From: Bacillota bacterium
GTDB lineage: Bacteria; Bacillota; Clostridia; Clostridiales; Clostridiaceae
DNA length: 33,371 bases
Direction: 5' to 3'
Assembly (NCBI GenBank): GCA_030706015.1
Contig: JAUZPI010000049.1
Span: forward strand, 1 to 33,371
Below the pieces are notes generated by a model that was given only the letters and a program-made list of their open reading frames with translations, was not told the origin of the DNA and searched no databases. The position numbers were made by a program, and so were the translations under genes. The stretch's first letter is position 1; every line of letters begins with the position of its first letter. Below are positions 1 through 7,123 of this stretch, in pieces.

Positions 1-326
1 AGCTTTTCAATTTCAGGCATTTCTGCTTTGCAGGGAGGACACCAGCTGGCCCAGAAGTTAACATAAACCTTTTTTTCTTTAAAATCACTTAAGGAGACTT
101 CCTTGCCATCTATCCCTTTTAGTTTAAAATTCGGAGCTTTAATATTTACACTGTTAGGATTAATTTGTGGTGAGCTGCCAGTGTTTTCATATTTTTGGGT
201 AGAATTATTTGCTGTATTAGTTTTATTACCAGCATTATCTGAAACTTTTTTATTATAATCTCTTACAAAGTAAACTGCACCACCAACTACTACAAGACAT
301 AATATTATAAAAAGAAGTTTTTTCAT
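1..326 (-). CDS. TlpA/ResA-like thioredoxin, membrane-anchored (3' end missing)
   Basis: Extracytoplasmic thiol-disulfide oxidoreductase of the TlpA/ResA group. The ATG at 326 follows an AAGGTGG ribosome binding site. Residues 4-20 form a hydrophobic signal anchor. A Ser/Asn/Thr-rich linker runs from about 28 to 62, and the thioredoxin fold begins with APNFKLKGIDGKEVSLSDF. The CXXC active site is seen as NFWASWCPPCKAEMPE, with Cys96 and Cys99. The window edge cuts the protein after about 108 residues, so the cis-proline region is not visible. It starts 14 bp after the ccdA stop on the same strand. CcdA would pass electrons from cytosolic thioredoxin across the membrane to this protein, which would reduce disulfides outside. 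No cytochrome c maturation genes are seen here, so the final substrate is unknown. Confidence 0.9.
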   Translation of the reverse strand, partial: MKKLLFIILCLVVVGGAVYFVRDYNKKVSDNAGNKTNTANNSTQKYENTGSSPQINPNSVNIKAPNFKLKGIDGKEVSLSDFKEKKVYVNFWASWCPPCKAEMPEIEK

Positions 327-340
327 TACTTTTACCACCT

Positions 341-1045
341 TTAAAAATTAATGAAATTAAAATAGGAGCTAATAATACCAAGCTTATTAGTAAAAATGAA
401 AATACCAAGTATAATCATTAATATTCCGCTAAGGATAGAAACAGCAGGAAGATATTTAGAAAATTTCTTAATCTTATTTAAAAGGCTGTTCATAGCTACA
501 GCTGTTATCATAAATGGCACTGCCATACCTATAGAATAAGCTGTAAGCAGTAAAATACCTTTGCTTACTGTATGTAAGCTTCCTGCATATAAAAGTATTG
601 CTGATAATATAGGGCCCACGCAAGGCGTCCAACCAAAGGCGAAAGCTATTCCCATTATTATTGGTCCAAGTTTTCCAGAAGCTTTATTGAAGGATAAAAG
701 CTTTTTTTCATAATACAGAAATTTTATTTTAAAAATCCCGCTGGTATGTATACCGAAAATAATTATTAGTAATCCAGCGAGCTTTCTAAATATTAGCTGA
801 TGTTGAATTAATAATCTTCCTAGAGAAGTAGCAGAGGCGCCAAGTGCTATAAATACAATAGAAAATCCAAGGATAAAGCCAGCAGCTTTATATGAGATTT
901 TAATTTTTGATTTATTCTCTGCCATTTGTTCATTAGTCATTCCTGTTAAATAACCTATATAAGCTGGAATCAGCGGCAGTACACAGGGAGATACAAAGGA
1001 AAGAAGTCCAGCAGAAAAGGCAACAAGTAAGGGGATATTGTTCAA
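341..1045 (-). CDS. ccdA: CcdA-type cytochrome c biogenesis / thiol-disulfide transporter
   Basis: Six-helix membrane protein of the CcdA/DsbD-beta family, 234 residues, the usual size for CcdA. It moves reducing equivalents from cytosolic thioredoxin to extracytoplasmic thioredoxin-like partners. The two redox cysteines lie in the expected proline-rich motifs: Cys21 in SFVSPCVLPLIPAY and Cys142 in GWTPCVGPIL. The start is TTG at 1045-1043, directly preceded by GGAGGTGG; no ATG competes. The next gene downstream, 14 bp away, is a TlpA-like thioredoxin, so the two probably form a functional pair and one transcript. The family call is firm; the physiological target (cytochromes, sporulation proteins or general thiol repair) cannot be read from the sequence. 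Confidence 0.93.
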   Translation of the reverse strand: MNNIPLLVAFSAGLLSFVSPCVLPLIPAYIGYLTGMTNEQMAENKSKIKISYKAAGFILGFSIVFIALGASATSLGRLLIQHQLIFRKLAGLLIIIFGIHTSGIFKIKFLYYEKKLLSFNKASGKLGPIIMGIAFAFGWTPCVGPILSAILLYAGSLHTVSKGILLLTAYSIGMAVPFMITAVAMNSLLNKIKKFSKYLPAVSILSGILMIILGIFIFTNKLGIISSYFNFINF

Positions 1046-1172
1046 AAGACCACCTCCGTTAACTTAATAGGTGTATATTGATAATTACAAATGGATTATA
1101 GCATAAAAATGTGTAGAAAATTTGAATAACAACTTCGTAGTGATGAATTTGCATAATATGGCATGTATGCTA

Positions 1173-1214
1173 AAAGCATATGATGAATTCCATATTTAAT
1201 TCATCATATGCTTT
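1173..1214 (-). terminator. Intrinsic terminator of the CoA-disulfide reductase fusion gene
   Basis: A perfect 17-bp inverted repeat (arms 1173-1189 and 1198-1214, 8-nt loop) lies 10 bp past the stop codon of the gene ending at 1225. Read on the minus strand it is followed by only TTTTAGC, a short T tract. It may also work as an mRNA 3'-end stabiliser or, read the other way, on the opposite strand. The stem is AT-rich but long. Confidence 0.75.
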
Positions 1215-1224
1215 AGTTCTTACA

Positions 1225-3693
1225 TTATATAAATAAGTTGACATTAGAATCTTCAGCTTCTCCTAAATAATAACCAACGCCGCCTATCTTAATACCATCT
1301 ATTAATTCTTCCTTTTGTATACCCATGACATCCATGGACATTTGGCAGGCCACTATTTCGATTCCGCTATTAATTGCTGCTTCAATTAATTCTTCTAAAG
1401 AAGAAACATTTTTGTCCTTCATTACTTTTCTGATCATTTTGGCGCCCATGCCCATCATGTTCATTTTTGAAAGCTGAAGTTTTTTGCTTCCTCTTGGCAT
1501 CATAAAGCCGAACATTTTATCTATAATACCTTTTTCAACTGATACTTTTTCAGGTTTTCTCAAAATATTTAATCCCCAGAAGGTGAAGAACATTGTAACC
1601 TTTTTACCCATGGAGGCAGCCCCATTAGCTATAATGAAGGATGCTATAGCTTTATCCAAATCTCCGCTGAAAACTACCATGGTTTTATTATCCTTCACAA
1701 TCGCTGTTTCAGAAACGGCTTTAGTTACTTCAGCTTTTGCAGTCTTTTTAATAAAGGCTGTAATTGTTCCAGCAGCTTTTGATATATCTAAAAGTTCATT
1801 ATTTGTATTCTTGCACCAGGATTGAATGTCTGCATAAAAACCAGCATCAGAAGCAGTAACCTTTAAAACCTGGCCTTCCTTTAGATCATCCATGCACATT
1901 TTAACCTGCATTAATGGTCCAGGACAGCATAAGCCGCAGGCATCTAAATTTCTATCATAATTAAGGCTTTTTTTATCCACGTCTTCTTTTACAGTTTGAG
2001 TATCTGGGTCTACGATTTGGGTGCTGCTGTTTTCATTATTATTAGGAATATATTTATACATAGAATAAGTCTTATAACCACCAGTTAAGTTTTTCACTTT
2101 GTAACCTTTTTGGCTTAAAATTCTTGAGGCAATATATCCTCTAAGACCAACCTGACAATATAACCAAATTTCTTTATTCTTATCTAATTCTGATAGTCTG
2201 TTTCTTAATTCATCTACAGGAATATTTATAGCTCCAGAAATATTTCCGTTAGCAAATTCTATATCGGTTCTAACATCTACTAGAATTGCATTATTCTCAT
2301 TATAGTTGTCTAAATCCGTTGGTAAAATAACATCAACCTTTCCAGTTAATACATCCTCAGCTACATAGCCAGCCATGTTTACAGGATCCTTTGCAGAGGA
2401 GAAAGGTGGAGCGTAAGCAAGTTCAAGCTCTGTTAAATCTGTTACAGTTCCATTTAATCTAATAACTGCAGCTATATCATCAATTCTTTTATCAACCCCG
2501 CTATATCCAAAAGCCTGTGCTCCTAAAATTTTACCCTCATCGTTAAATATTAATTTTAATGACATAGGGGTAGCTCCAGGATAATAGGAAGCATGAGATT
2601 GAGGATGAACATAAATCACCTTGTAAGGAATACCTAGCTTTTGAAGAGTTCTCTCATTATTACCAGTTCCAGCGCCAACTAAATCAAATATTTTAATAAT
2701 TGAAGTTCCTTGAGTTCCTTTATAAGTGGTGTTTAAACCAGCAACATTATCTGCTGCTATTCTACCCTGCTTATTAGCTGGTCCTGCTAATGGGATTGCA
2801 GTGTTTTGTCCGTTTATAAAGTCAACTACCTCTACAGCATCACCAACTGCATAAACTCCTTCTGCATTTGTTTCCATTCTGTTGTTTACTAAAATATGTC
2901 CTCTTGCACCTAAGGCTATGCCGCTGTTCTTTAAAAAGCCTGTATCTGGTGTTACACCAATAGCCAGAATCACAATATCAGATATTAATTTATTTCCGCT
3001 GTTCAATAGTATTTCTACTTTATCATTCTTTTCCTCAAAAGCTTCCACTCCATCTTTTAGGAAAAGCTTAATGCCGTGTTCCTCTAGTTCCTTTTCAGCA
3101 AAGGTTACCATTTCTGAATCAAAAGGAGCTAGAATATGAGGTGCAGCCTCAACTAGTTTAACTGAGAGACCTCTCTCTTTTAGGTTTTCAGCCATTTCTA
3201 CTCCAACATAGCCGCCGCCAATAACAACAGCACTTTTTATACCCTTTTTGTCTACATAATCCTTAATCCTATCGGTATCAGGAATGTTTCTCAAAGTAAA
3301 TATTTTAGAGCTGCTAATTCCAGAGATATTTGGTCTTAGAGCCTTTGCACCAGGGGATAGGATTAAATAATCGTAGCTTTCCTCATAAAGAATACCTTTA
3401 TCAGTACTCTTAACTAATACTGTCTTTTTTTCAGGATTTATTTCAGTTACTTCACTGTTAATTCTAACATCTAAATTAAATCTGTTATGCATAGCTTCTG
3501 GAGTCTGAACTAATAATTTATCTCTTTCCCTAATGGTTTCTCCTATATAGTAGGGCAAACCGCAGTTTGCGAAGGATATATATTGATCTCTTTCAAACAT
3601 AATTACTTCTGCATTTTCATCTAATCTTCTAAGTCTTGCAGCTGCTGAAGCTCCGCCAGCAACTCCTCCAACAATTAATACTTTTTTATTCAT
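1225..3693 (-). CDS. CoA-disulfide reductase - rhodanese - TusA - DsrE-like fusion protein
   Basis: An 822-residue cytosolic protein with four sulfur-handling modules. (1) FAD/NADH-dependent CoA-disulfide (or CoA-persulfide) reductase, residues 1-450: VGGVAGGASAAARLRR at the N-terminus, active Cys44 in SFANCGLPYY, a second nucleotide site VVIGGGYVGVEMAE near 156-169, and the FAD motif YAVGDAV near 281. (2) Rhodanese, about 465-545, Cys513 in LYCQVGLR. (3) TusA/SirA domain, about 580-650, with ACGLCCPGP; Cys590 is the usual TusA cysteine, and Cys586 and Cys589 are extra. (4) DsrE/DsrF-like domain, 670-822, Cys783 in VACQMSMDVMG. ATG 3693 is preferred over an upstream in-frame TTG because GGAGG sits between them. 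The layout suggests that persulfide sulfur is received by rhodanese, TusA and DsrE cysteines and reduced at the flavin domain. It has its own promoter and terminator, so it is probably monocistronic. Confidence 0.93.
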   Translation of the reverse strand: MNKKVLIVGGVAGGASAAARLRRLDENAEVIMFERDQYISFANCGLPYYIGETIRERDKLLVQTPEAMHNRFNLDVRINSEVTEINPEKKTVLVKSTDKGILYEESYDYLILSPGAKALRPNISGISSSKIFTLRNIPDTDRIKDYVDKKGIKSAVVIGGGYVGVEMAENLKERGLSVKLVEAAPHILAPFDSEMVTFAEKELEEHGIKLFLKDGVEAFEEKNDKVEILLNSGNKLISDIVILAIGVTPDTGFLKNSGIALGARGHILVNNRMETNAEGVYAVGDAVEVVDFINGQNTAIPLAGPANKQGRIAADNVAGLNTTYKGTQGTSIIKIFDLVGAGTGNNERTLQKLGIPYKVIYVHPQSHASYYPGATPMSLKLIFNDEGKILGAQAFGYSGVDKRIDDIAAVIRLNGTVTDLTELELAYAPPFSSAKDPVNMAGYVAEDVLTGKVDVILPTDLDNYNENNAILVDVRTDIEFANGNISGAINIPVDELRNRLSELDKNKEIWLYCQVGLRGYIASRILSQKGYKVKNLTGGYKTYSMYKYIPNNNENSSTQIVDPDTQTVKEDVDKKSLNYDRNLDACGLCCPGPLMQVKMCMDDLKEGQVLKVTASDAGFYADIQSWCKNTNNELLDISKAAGTITAFIKKTAKAEVTKAVSETAIVKDNKTMVVFSGDLDKAIASFIIANGAASMGKKVTMFFTFWGLNILRKPEKVSVEKGIIDKMFGFMMPRGSKKLQLSKMNMMGMGAKMIRKVMKDKNVSSLEELIEAAINSGIEIVACQMSMDVMGIQKEELIDGIKIGGVGYYLGEAEDSNVNLFI

Positions 3694-3713
3694 AGTAGTT
3701 ACCTCCAAAATAT

Positions 3714-3733
3714 ATTATTAACAGGGTAATAAT
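3714..3733 (-). promoter_or_regulatory. Dyad in the 5' leader of the CoA-disulfide reductase gene
   Basis: ATTATTA and TAATAAT (7 bp each) are separated by ACAGGG, between the promoter and the ribosome binding site. It could be an operator or a small RNA hairpin. No known regulator consensus is recognised. Confidence 0.3.
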
Positions 3734-3764
3734 ATTTTATAATCTAAATGATTACTATATTCAT

Positions 3765-3793
3765 ATATTACGATATATTAATATTATAGTCAA
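3765..3793 (-). promoter_or_regulatory. Probable sigma-A promoter of the CoA-disulfide reductase gene
   Basis: On the minus strand TTGACT (3793-3788) and TAATAT (3770-3765) are separated by 17 bp, close to the TTGACA-17-TATAAT consensus. It lies about 70 bp upstream of the ATG at 3693. The -10 region lies in a direct repeat of ATATATTA (3763-3770 and 3773-3780). Confidence 0.6.
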
Positions 3794-3805
3794 TAGTAAA
3801 TAAAA

Positions 3806-3853
3806 GGCTCCATTTTAAAGTATTATTTTTTAATAATTCTTTAAAACAGAGCC
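3806..3853 (-). terminator. Intrinsic terminator of the HD-GYP gene
   Basis: A 15-bp stem on the minus strand (GGCTC...GAGCC outer arms, two G-U pairs inside) with an AT-rich loop, followed by TTTTATTT. It starts 19 bp after the HD-GYP stop codon and separates that gene from the promoter of the next. Confidence 0.8.
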
Positions 3854-3871
3854 AATAAAAAATATAAAATA

Positions 3872-4972
3872 TTATACCGCGTTAAGGGTTATATCCTGTT
3901 TTAATACATCTGCAACCCCTACTATGGTTACGTTAAGGTTGGATTCCTTTAGATCCATTATATAAGGTTCAACATAATCATTATTGTTTCTAATAATTTT
4001 AACCTTAGGTCTTAAAAAGTAGGAGAAATTATTTTCAGCAACTATGCCAACAAGGCCGTTGCTTAATTGAACGCAGGTTCCAACAGGATAAGGAGCTATC
4101 TTTGATACAAAGACCTTTACTAAATCTGGGTCAAATAAAGTTCCGCCGGCTCCCATAATATATTCCATTCCTTCTGATGGAAGCACACCTTTTCTGTAGG
4201 TTCTGTCGGATGTAAGCGCATCATACACATCTGTAATAGCAATGATTCTGCCAAATAAGCTGATATCTTTTCCTTTTTTACCTTCAGGGTACCCAGTTCC
4301 GTCAAAGCGTTCATGATGTTGAAGTATTCCTACGTAAGTTTTTGCATGAGTAGTAAATTTCTCCTTTATATATGTATATCCATTTTGAGCATGCTGTTGT
4401 ATAATTTCAAATTCTTCTTTTGTAAGCGTTCCTGGCTTATCAAGAATTTCTTTAGGAGTAAATATTTTACCAATGTCATGCAGTAAAGATGCAAGGCCTA
4501 AATAATATAGGTCTTTTGGAGGTAAATTAAGTGCTACCCCCATAACTATGGATAAAACTGACACATTTACGCTGTGGTAAAAGGTATAATTGCTTGCAAC
4601 TTTTAAATCAATAAGATTTACTATTAAATCTTTATTGTTGGAGATGTCTTCAATAATCGAACCGATAAGATTTTCAATATCACTAAAAGCTTCCTGCACA
4701 CCCTTTGAACTTTCAGTGCTAAGATGCATAAAATTCTTTACAGTCTTAATTGTCTGCATACGTAGATCTTCATTTATAACATCTTGTACCTCTATATCCT
4801 GAGATAATTCATCTTGTATGTACACGCCAGTATATCCTAGCTTTTCCATTCTTCTCACGTATAATTTAAGAATTGGTGTTCCTTTTCTTAAAAGAACTTC
4901 GCCCATAGAACCATATAATGTTTTTCCTAGTATCATACCTTCTTGTATAAATGAAAGTGGTACGTATCTCAA
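3872..4972 (-). CDS. HD-GYP domain protein, probable cyclic-di-GMP phosphodiesterase
   Basis: A 366-residue soluble protein without membrane segments. The N-terminal 120 residues resemble the small domain often found before clostridial HD-GYP domains. The HD-GYP domain (about 125-290) has all the expected metal and signature residues: His133, His165-Asp166 in LLHDIGK with Lys169, His194, His219-His220, and DGTGYPEG with the GYP triad at 227-229, then Asp248. This predicts hydrolysis of c-di-GMP, lowering biofilm and polysaccharide output and favouring motility. The start is TTG at 4972; the sequence begins MRYVPLSFIQEGM, which fits relatives, although the ribosome binding site (CAGG, 9 nt upstream) is weak. 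A terminator follows. No sensor domain or receiver domain is recognised, so the input is unknown. Confidence 0.88.
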   Translation of the reverse strand: MRYVPLSFIQEGMILGKTLYGSMGEVLLRKGTPILKLYVRRMEKLGYTGVYIQDELSQDIEVQDVINEDLRMQTIKTVKNFMHLSTESSKGVQEAFSDIENLIGSIIEDISNNKDLIVNLIDLKVASNYTFYHSVNVSVLSIVMGVALNLPPKDLYYLGLASLLHDIGKIFTPKEILDKPGTLTKEEFEIIQQHAQNGYTYIKEKFTTHAKTYVGILQHHERFDGTGYPEGKKGKDISLFGRIIAITDVYDALTSDRTYRKGVLPSEGMEYIMGAGGTLFDPDLVKVFVSKIAPYPVGTCVQLSNGLVGIVAENNFSYFLRPKVKIIRNNNDYVEPYIMDLKESNLNVTIVGVADVLKQDITLNAV

Positions 4973-5030
4973 TCCATTTACCTGATTTCTAAAACTACAG
5001 TAAAATGAGTTTAAGCATCAGGATTTTCAC

Positions 5031-5120
5031 CTACCTTTCTCTTTCTAATTCCTCAAGAGTTATTGCTATCTTTTCGCCTCTTGAATCACAAAGTATTGCT
5101 GAAAAAAATATATATAACAT
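5031..5120 (-). CDS. Possible 29-residue peptide upstream of the HD-GYP gene
   Basis: A short open frame begins with a hydrophobic stretch (MLYIFFSAILCDS) and ends with a charged helix-like tail (GEKIAITLEELERER). It is on the HD-GYP strand and ends 58 bp before that start codon. No good ribosome binding site precedes the ATG. It may be chance, or the remnant of a longer coding sequence. I do not recognise it. Confidence 0.2.
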   Translation of the reverse strand: MLYIFFSAILCDSRGEKIAITLEELERER

Positions 5121-5213
5121 TTGCTAAGTTTTATACCGTTTCTTTGCTAGGCTAAGGTTTTTAGGCTGATTTCTTAATTAATAACACCTAAAGTTTTAGT
5201 AAACTCTTTCTTA

Positions 5214-5247
5214 TATCTGTATACTAATTTGACTAACTATCTGTATA
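5214..5247. repeat. Tandem 10-bp direct repeat in the intergenic region
   Basis: TATCTGTATA occurs at 5214-5223 and again at 5238-5247, 24 bp apart start to start, with CTAA copies between them. It lies upstream of the HD-GYP gene (minus) and the NRAMP leader (plus). The spacing is roughly two helical turns, so it could bind a tandem dimeric regulator; no consensus is recognised. Confidence 0.35.
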
Positions 5248-5369
5248 TTCAACAAAAATATGTATTAAGCTTTCTTTATATCTCATGATAACATAACACG
5301 AGAAAGTTTTCTATAAATTATTTTATAATCACTAATAAAACCTTGTATTGTAAACTCTGTGTTATTTTT

Positions 5370-5472
5370 TACATAAGCTGCTATAAATGTTTCCAGGCTT
5401 TATTGACTTATGTAGCTAGGGGAAGTATACTTTATGAGTACTATTGGATTTTAGAGCTATTAAGCTTTTTTT
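5370..5472 (+). promoter_or_regulatory. Structured leader upstream of the NRAMP-like gene, possible attenuator
   Basis: An 8-bp stem pairs TACATAAG (5370-5377) with CTTATGTA (5407-5414). Further on, AGAGCT-ATTA-AGCTTT (5453-5468) forms a short hairpin running into a T tract to 5472, which looks like a weak intrinsic terminator about 225 bp before the transporter start. Fragments such as AAGCTGCT, CCAGG and TGTAGCTAGG recall parts of the Mg2+-sensing M-box, but the spacing is far too short for a standard M-box. I treat it as a candidate cis-regulatory leader of unknown ligand. Confidence 0.3.
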
Positions 5473-5505
5473 AATCTTAACATTTATTTAATGGTGGTGA
5501 TATCA

Positions 5506-5628
5506 ATGGAAGGTGACCCTAGTAATTTATGTATAACTTTATCCGAAATATCAAAAATTAAATACTATGGGAGAAATATATTTCTGTTGATAGAGAATAA
5601 CTACACCTTGCTTCTTGGTTATAGTTAA
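5506..5628 (+). CDS. Hypothetical 40-residue protein before the NRAMP-like gene
   Basis: ATG at 5506 is preceded by GGTGGTGATATCA, an acceptable ribosome binding site. The product is 40 residues, with cysteine at position 9, an amphipathic middle and a Leu/Ile-rich C-terminal half. It ends 68 bp before the transporter ATG, in the same orientation, so it could be a leader peptide or a small accessory protein. No family is recognised and it could be a chance frame. Confidence 0.35.
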   Translation: MEGDPSNLCITLSEISKIKYYGRNIFLLIENNYTLLLGYS

Positions 5629-5696
5629 CATTTAGTGAAAAAACCTCTATTAATAAATACTATTTGCTTCCATGGTATAGTGGGGAGGCAGTAAAG

Positions 5697-6935
5697 ATGA
5701 AGAAAAGTAAAAAAAAGCTATTATTTATATTAGGTATTATAGGTCCAGGACTTATTACTGTAAATGCGGGAAATGATGCCGGAGGAATTGCGACTTATGC
5801 AACGGTAGGTGCATCATATGGATATAAGATGCTTTGGGGATTATTGTTAATAACCTTCAGCCTTGCTGTTATACAAGAAATGAATGCTAGAATGGCAGTA
5901 GTTACAGGAAAAGGCTTATCTGATCTAATCAGAGAAGAATATGGAATTAAGTGGTCCCTATTTGCAATGATTGTATTGTTTATAGCAAATTTTGGAGTGT
6001 GCGTGGGTGATTTTGCTGGTATAGCTGCCAGCATGGAGCTTTTTGGCATAAGTAAATATATATCTGTTCCTTTCATGGCGGTTGTTGTATGGCTTCTTAT
6101 TACGAAAGGATCTTATAGTAAAACAGAAAAAATATTTATCGCTTTTACACTTGTGTTTTTTACATATATTATAACTTGTTTCAAGGTAAAACCAGATTGG
6201 CAGCATGTTTTTACAGCAACCATAACTCCATCAATAAGCGTTAATAAGAATTATATTCTAGATTTTATAGGAATGATAGGAACTACAATTACACCATATA
6301 TGCAGTTTTATTTACAATCTGCGGTGGTAGACAAGGGTTTAAGTATAAAAGAATATAAATATGAACAGTTAGATGTTTACCTAGGAGCCATTTGGGGCAA
6401 TATGGTTTCATTTTTTATAATTGTTTGTACTGCCGTAACCTTATTTAAATATGGAATTAAAATCGATAGCGCTAGTCAGGCGGCTATGGCGTTAAAACCA
6501 TTGGCAGGTAATTATGCAACTATACTTTTTGCTGTGGGATTATTTGGTGCATCAGTTTTAGCAACTATGATTATTCCCTTATCTACAACCTATGCTATAT
6601 GTGAGGCCTTTGGGTTGGAGAGAGGATTAAATAACTCCATTCAAGAGGCTCCAGCCTTTTATGGAATATTTACTTTCATGATTTTATTTAGCGCGGTATT
6701 GGTGCTGATTCCTAAATTATCTCTTGTAGGCATAATGCTCGCTACCCAGCAGCTAGCAGGAATACTTTGCCCTGTAATATTGATATTCATGGTGCTTTTA
6801 ACTAACAAGAAGGACTTAATGGGAAAGTACATTAATAATAAATTGCAAAATATAATAATTTGGATAACAGTTGGATTTATCGTGATTTTATCAGTTATAC
6901 TATTCCTTTCACCTGTTATCAACAGATTCATATAG
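5697..6935 (+). CDS. NRAMP-related divalent cation transporter with altered metal-site motifs
   Basis: A 412-residue integral membrane protein of the NRAMP/SLC11 fold, with about eleven hydrophobic segments. TM1 reads GPGLITVNAGNDAGGIATY: the family DPGN motif is D27-A-G-G30, keeping the aspartate but replacing asparagine by glycine. TM6 reads IGTTITPYMQF, where the metal-binding methionine of the A-T-V-M-P-H motif is Thr199 and the histidine is Tyr201. In canonical Mn/Fe carriers the asparagine and methionine shape selectivity; their loss is characteristic of the NRAMP-related Mg2+ transporter branch, so Mg2+ is a reasonable but unproven substrate. ATG 5697 is preferred over the in-frame TTG at 5664 because GGGGAGG lies between them. 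A strong terminator follows. The leader upstream may regulate it. Confidence 0.85.
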   Translation: MKKSKKKLLFILGIIGPGLITVNAGNDAGGIATYATVGASYGYKMLWGLLLITFSLAVIQEMNARMAVVTGKGLSDLIREEYGIKWSLFAMIVLFIANFGVCVGDFAGIAASMELFGISKYISVPFMAVVVWLLITKGSYSKTEKIFIAFTLVFFTYIITCFKVKPDWQHVFTATITPSISVNKNYILDFIGMIGTTITPYMQFYLQSAVVDKGLSIKEYKYEQLDVYLGAIWGNMVSFFIIVCTAVTLFKYGIKIDSASQAAMALKPLAGNYATILFAVGLFGASVLATMIIPLSTTYAICEAFGLERGLNNSIQEAPAFYGIFTFMILFSAVLVLIPKLSLVGIMLATQQLAGILCPVILIFMVLLTNKKDLMGKYINNKLQNIIIWITVGFIVILSVILFLSPVINRFI

Positions 6936-6948
6936 TTAAAGAAAACTT

Positions 6949-6992
6949 ATCCACATTTTTCAGCGGCTCAAGCTTGAAAATGTGGATTTTTT
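6949..6992 (+). terminator. Intrinsic terminator of the NRAMP-like gene
   Basis: ATCCACATTTT (6949-6959) pairs with AAAATGTGGAT (6977-6987), 11 bp, and is followed at once by TTTTT. It begins 13 bp after the stop codon. Confidence 0.9.
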
Positions 6993-7123
6993 ATTAGTAT
7001 ATAATAAAAATTTCATAAGTACCGTCTTAACAACATAGTAATAGATATAGAATTAGGGACAACCTTCTCTGTTCTATGGAGATAATCGTAGATTATTAAG
7101 TGATAAGAAAGAGGGGATAAAGT

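Noticed and set aside
4973..5030. GGTGAAAATCC followed later by ACTGT on the minus strand, resembling part of a cobalamin riboswitch.
   Set aside because: The other conserved boxes of the B12 element are absent and the downstream gene is an HD-GYP protein with no link to cobalamin.
5391..5430. GGCTTTATTGAC in the NRAMP leader, resembling part of the yybP-ykoY manganese riboswitch.
   Set aside because: The paired GGGGAGTAG-type loop and the closing helix are not found in the right order.
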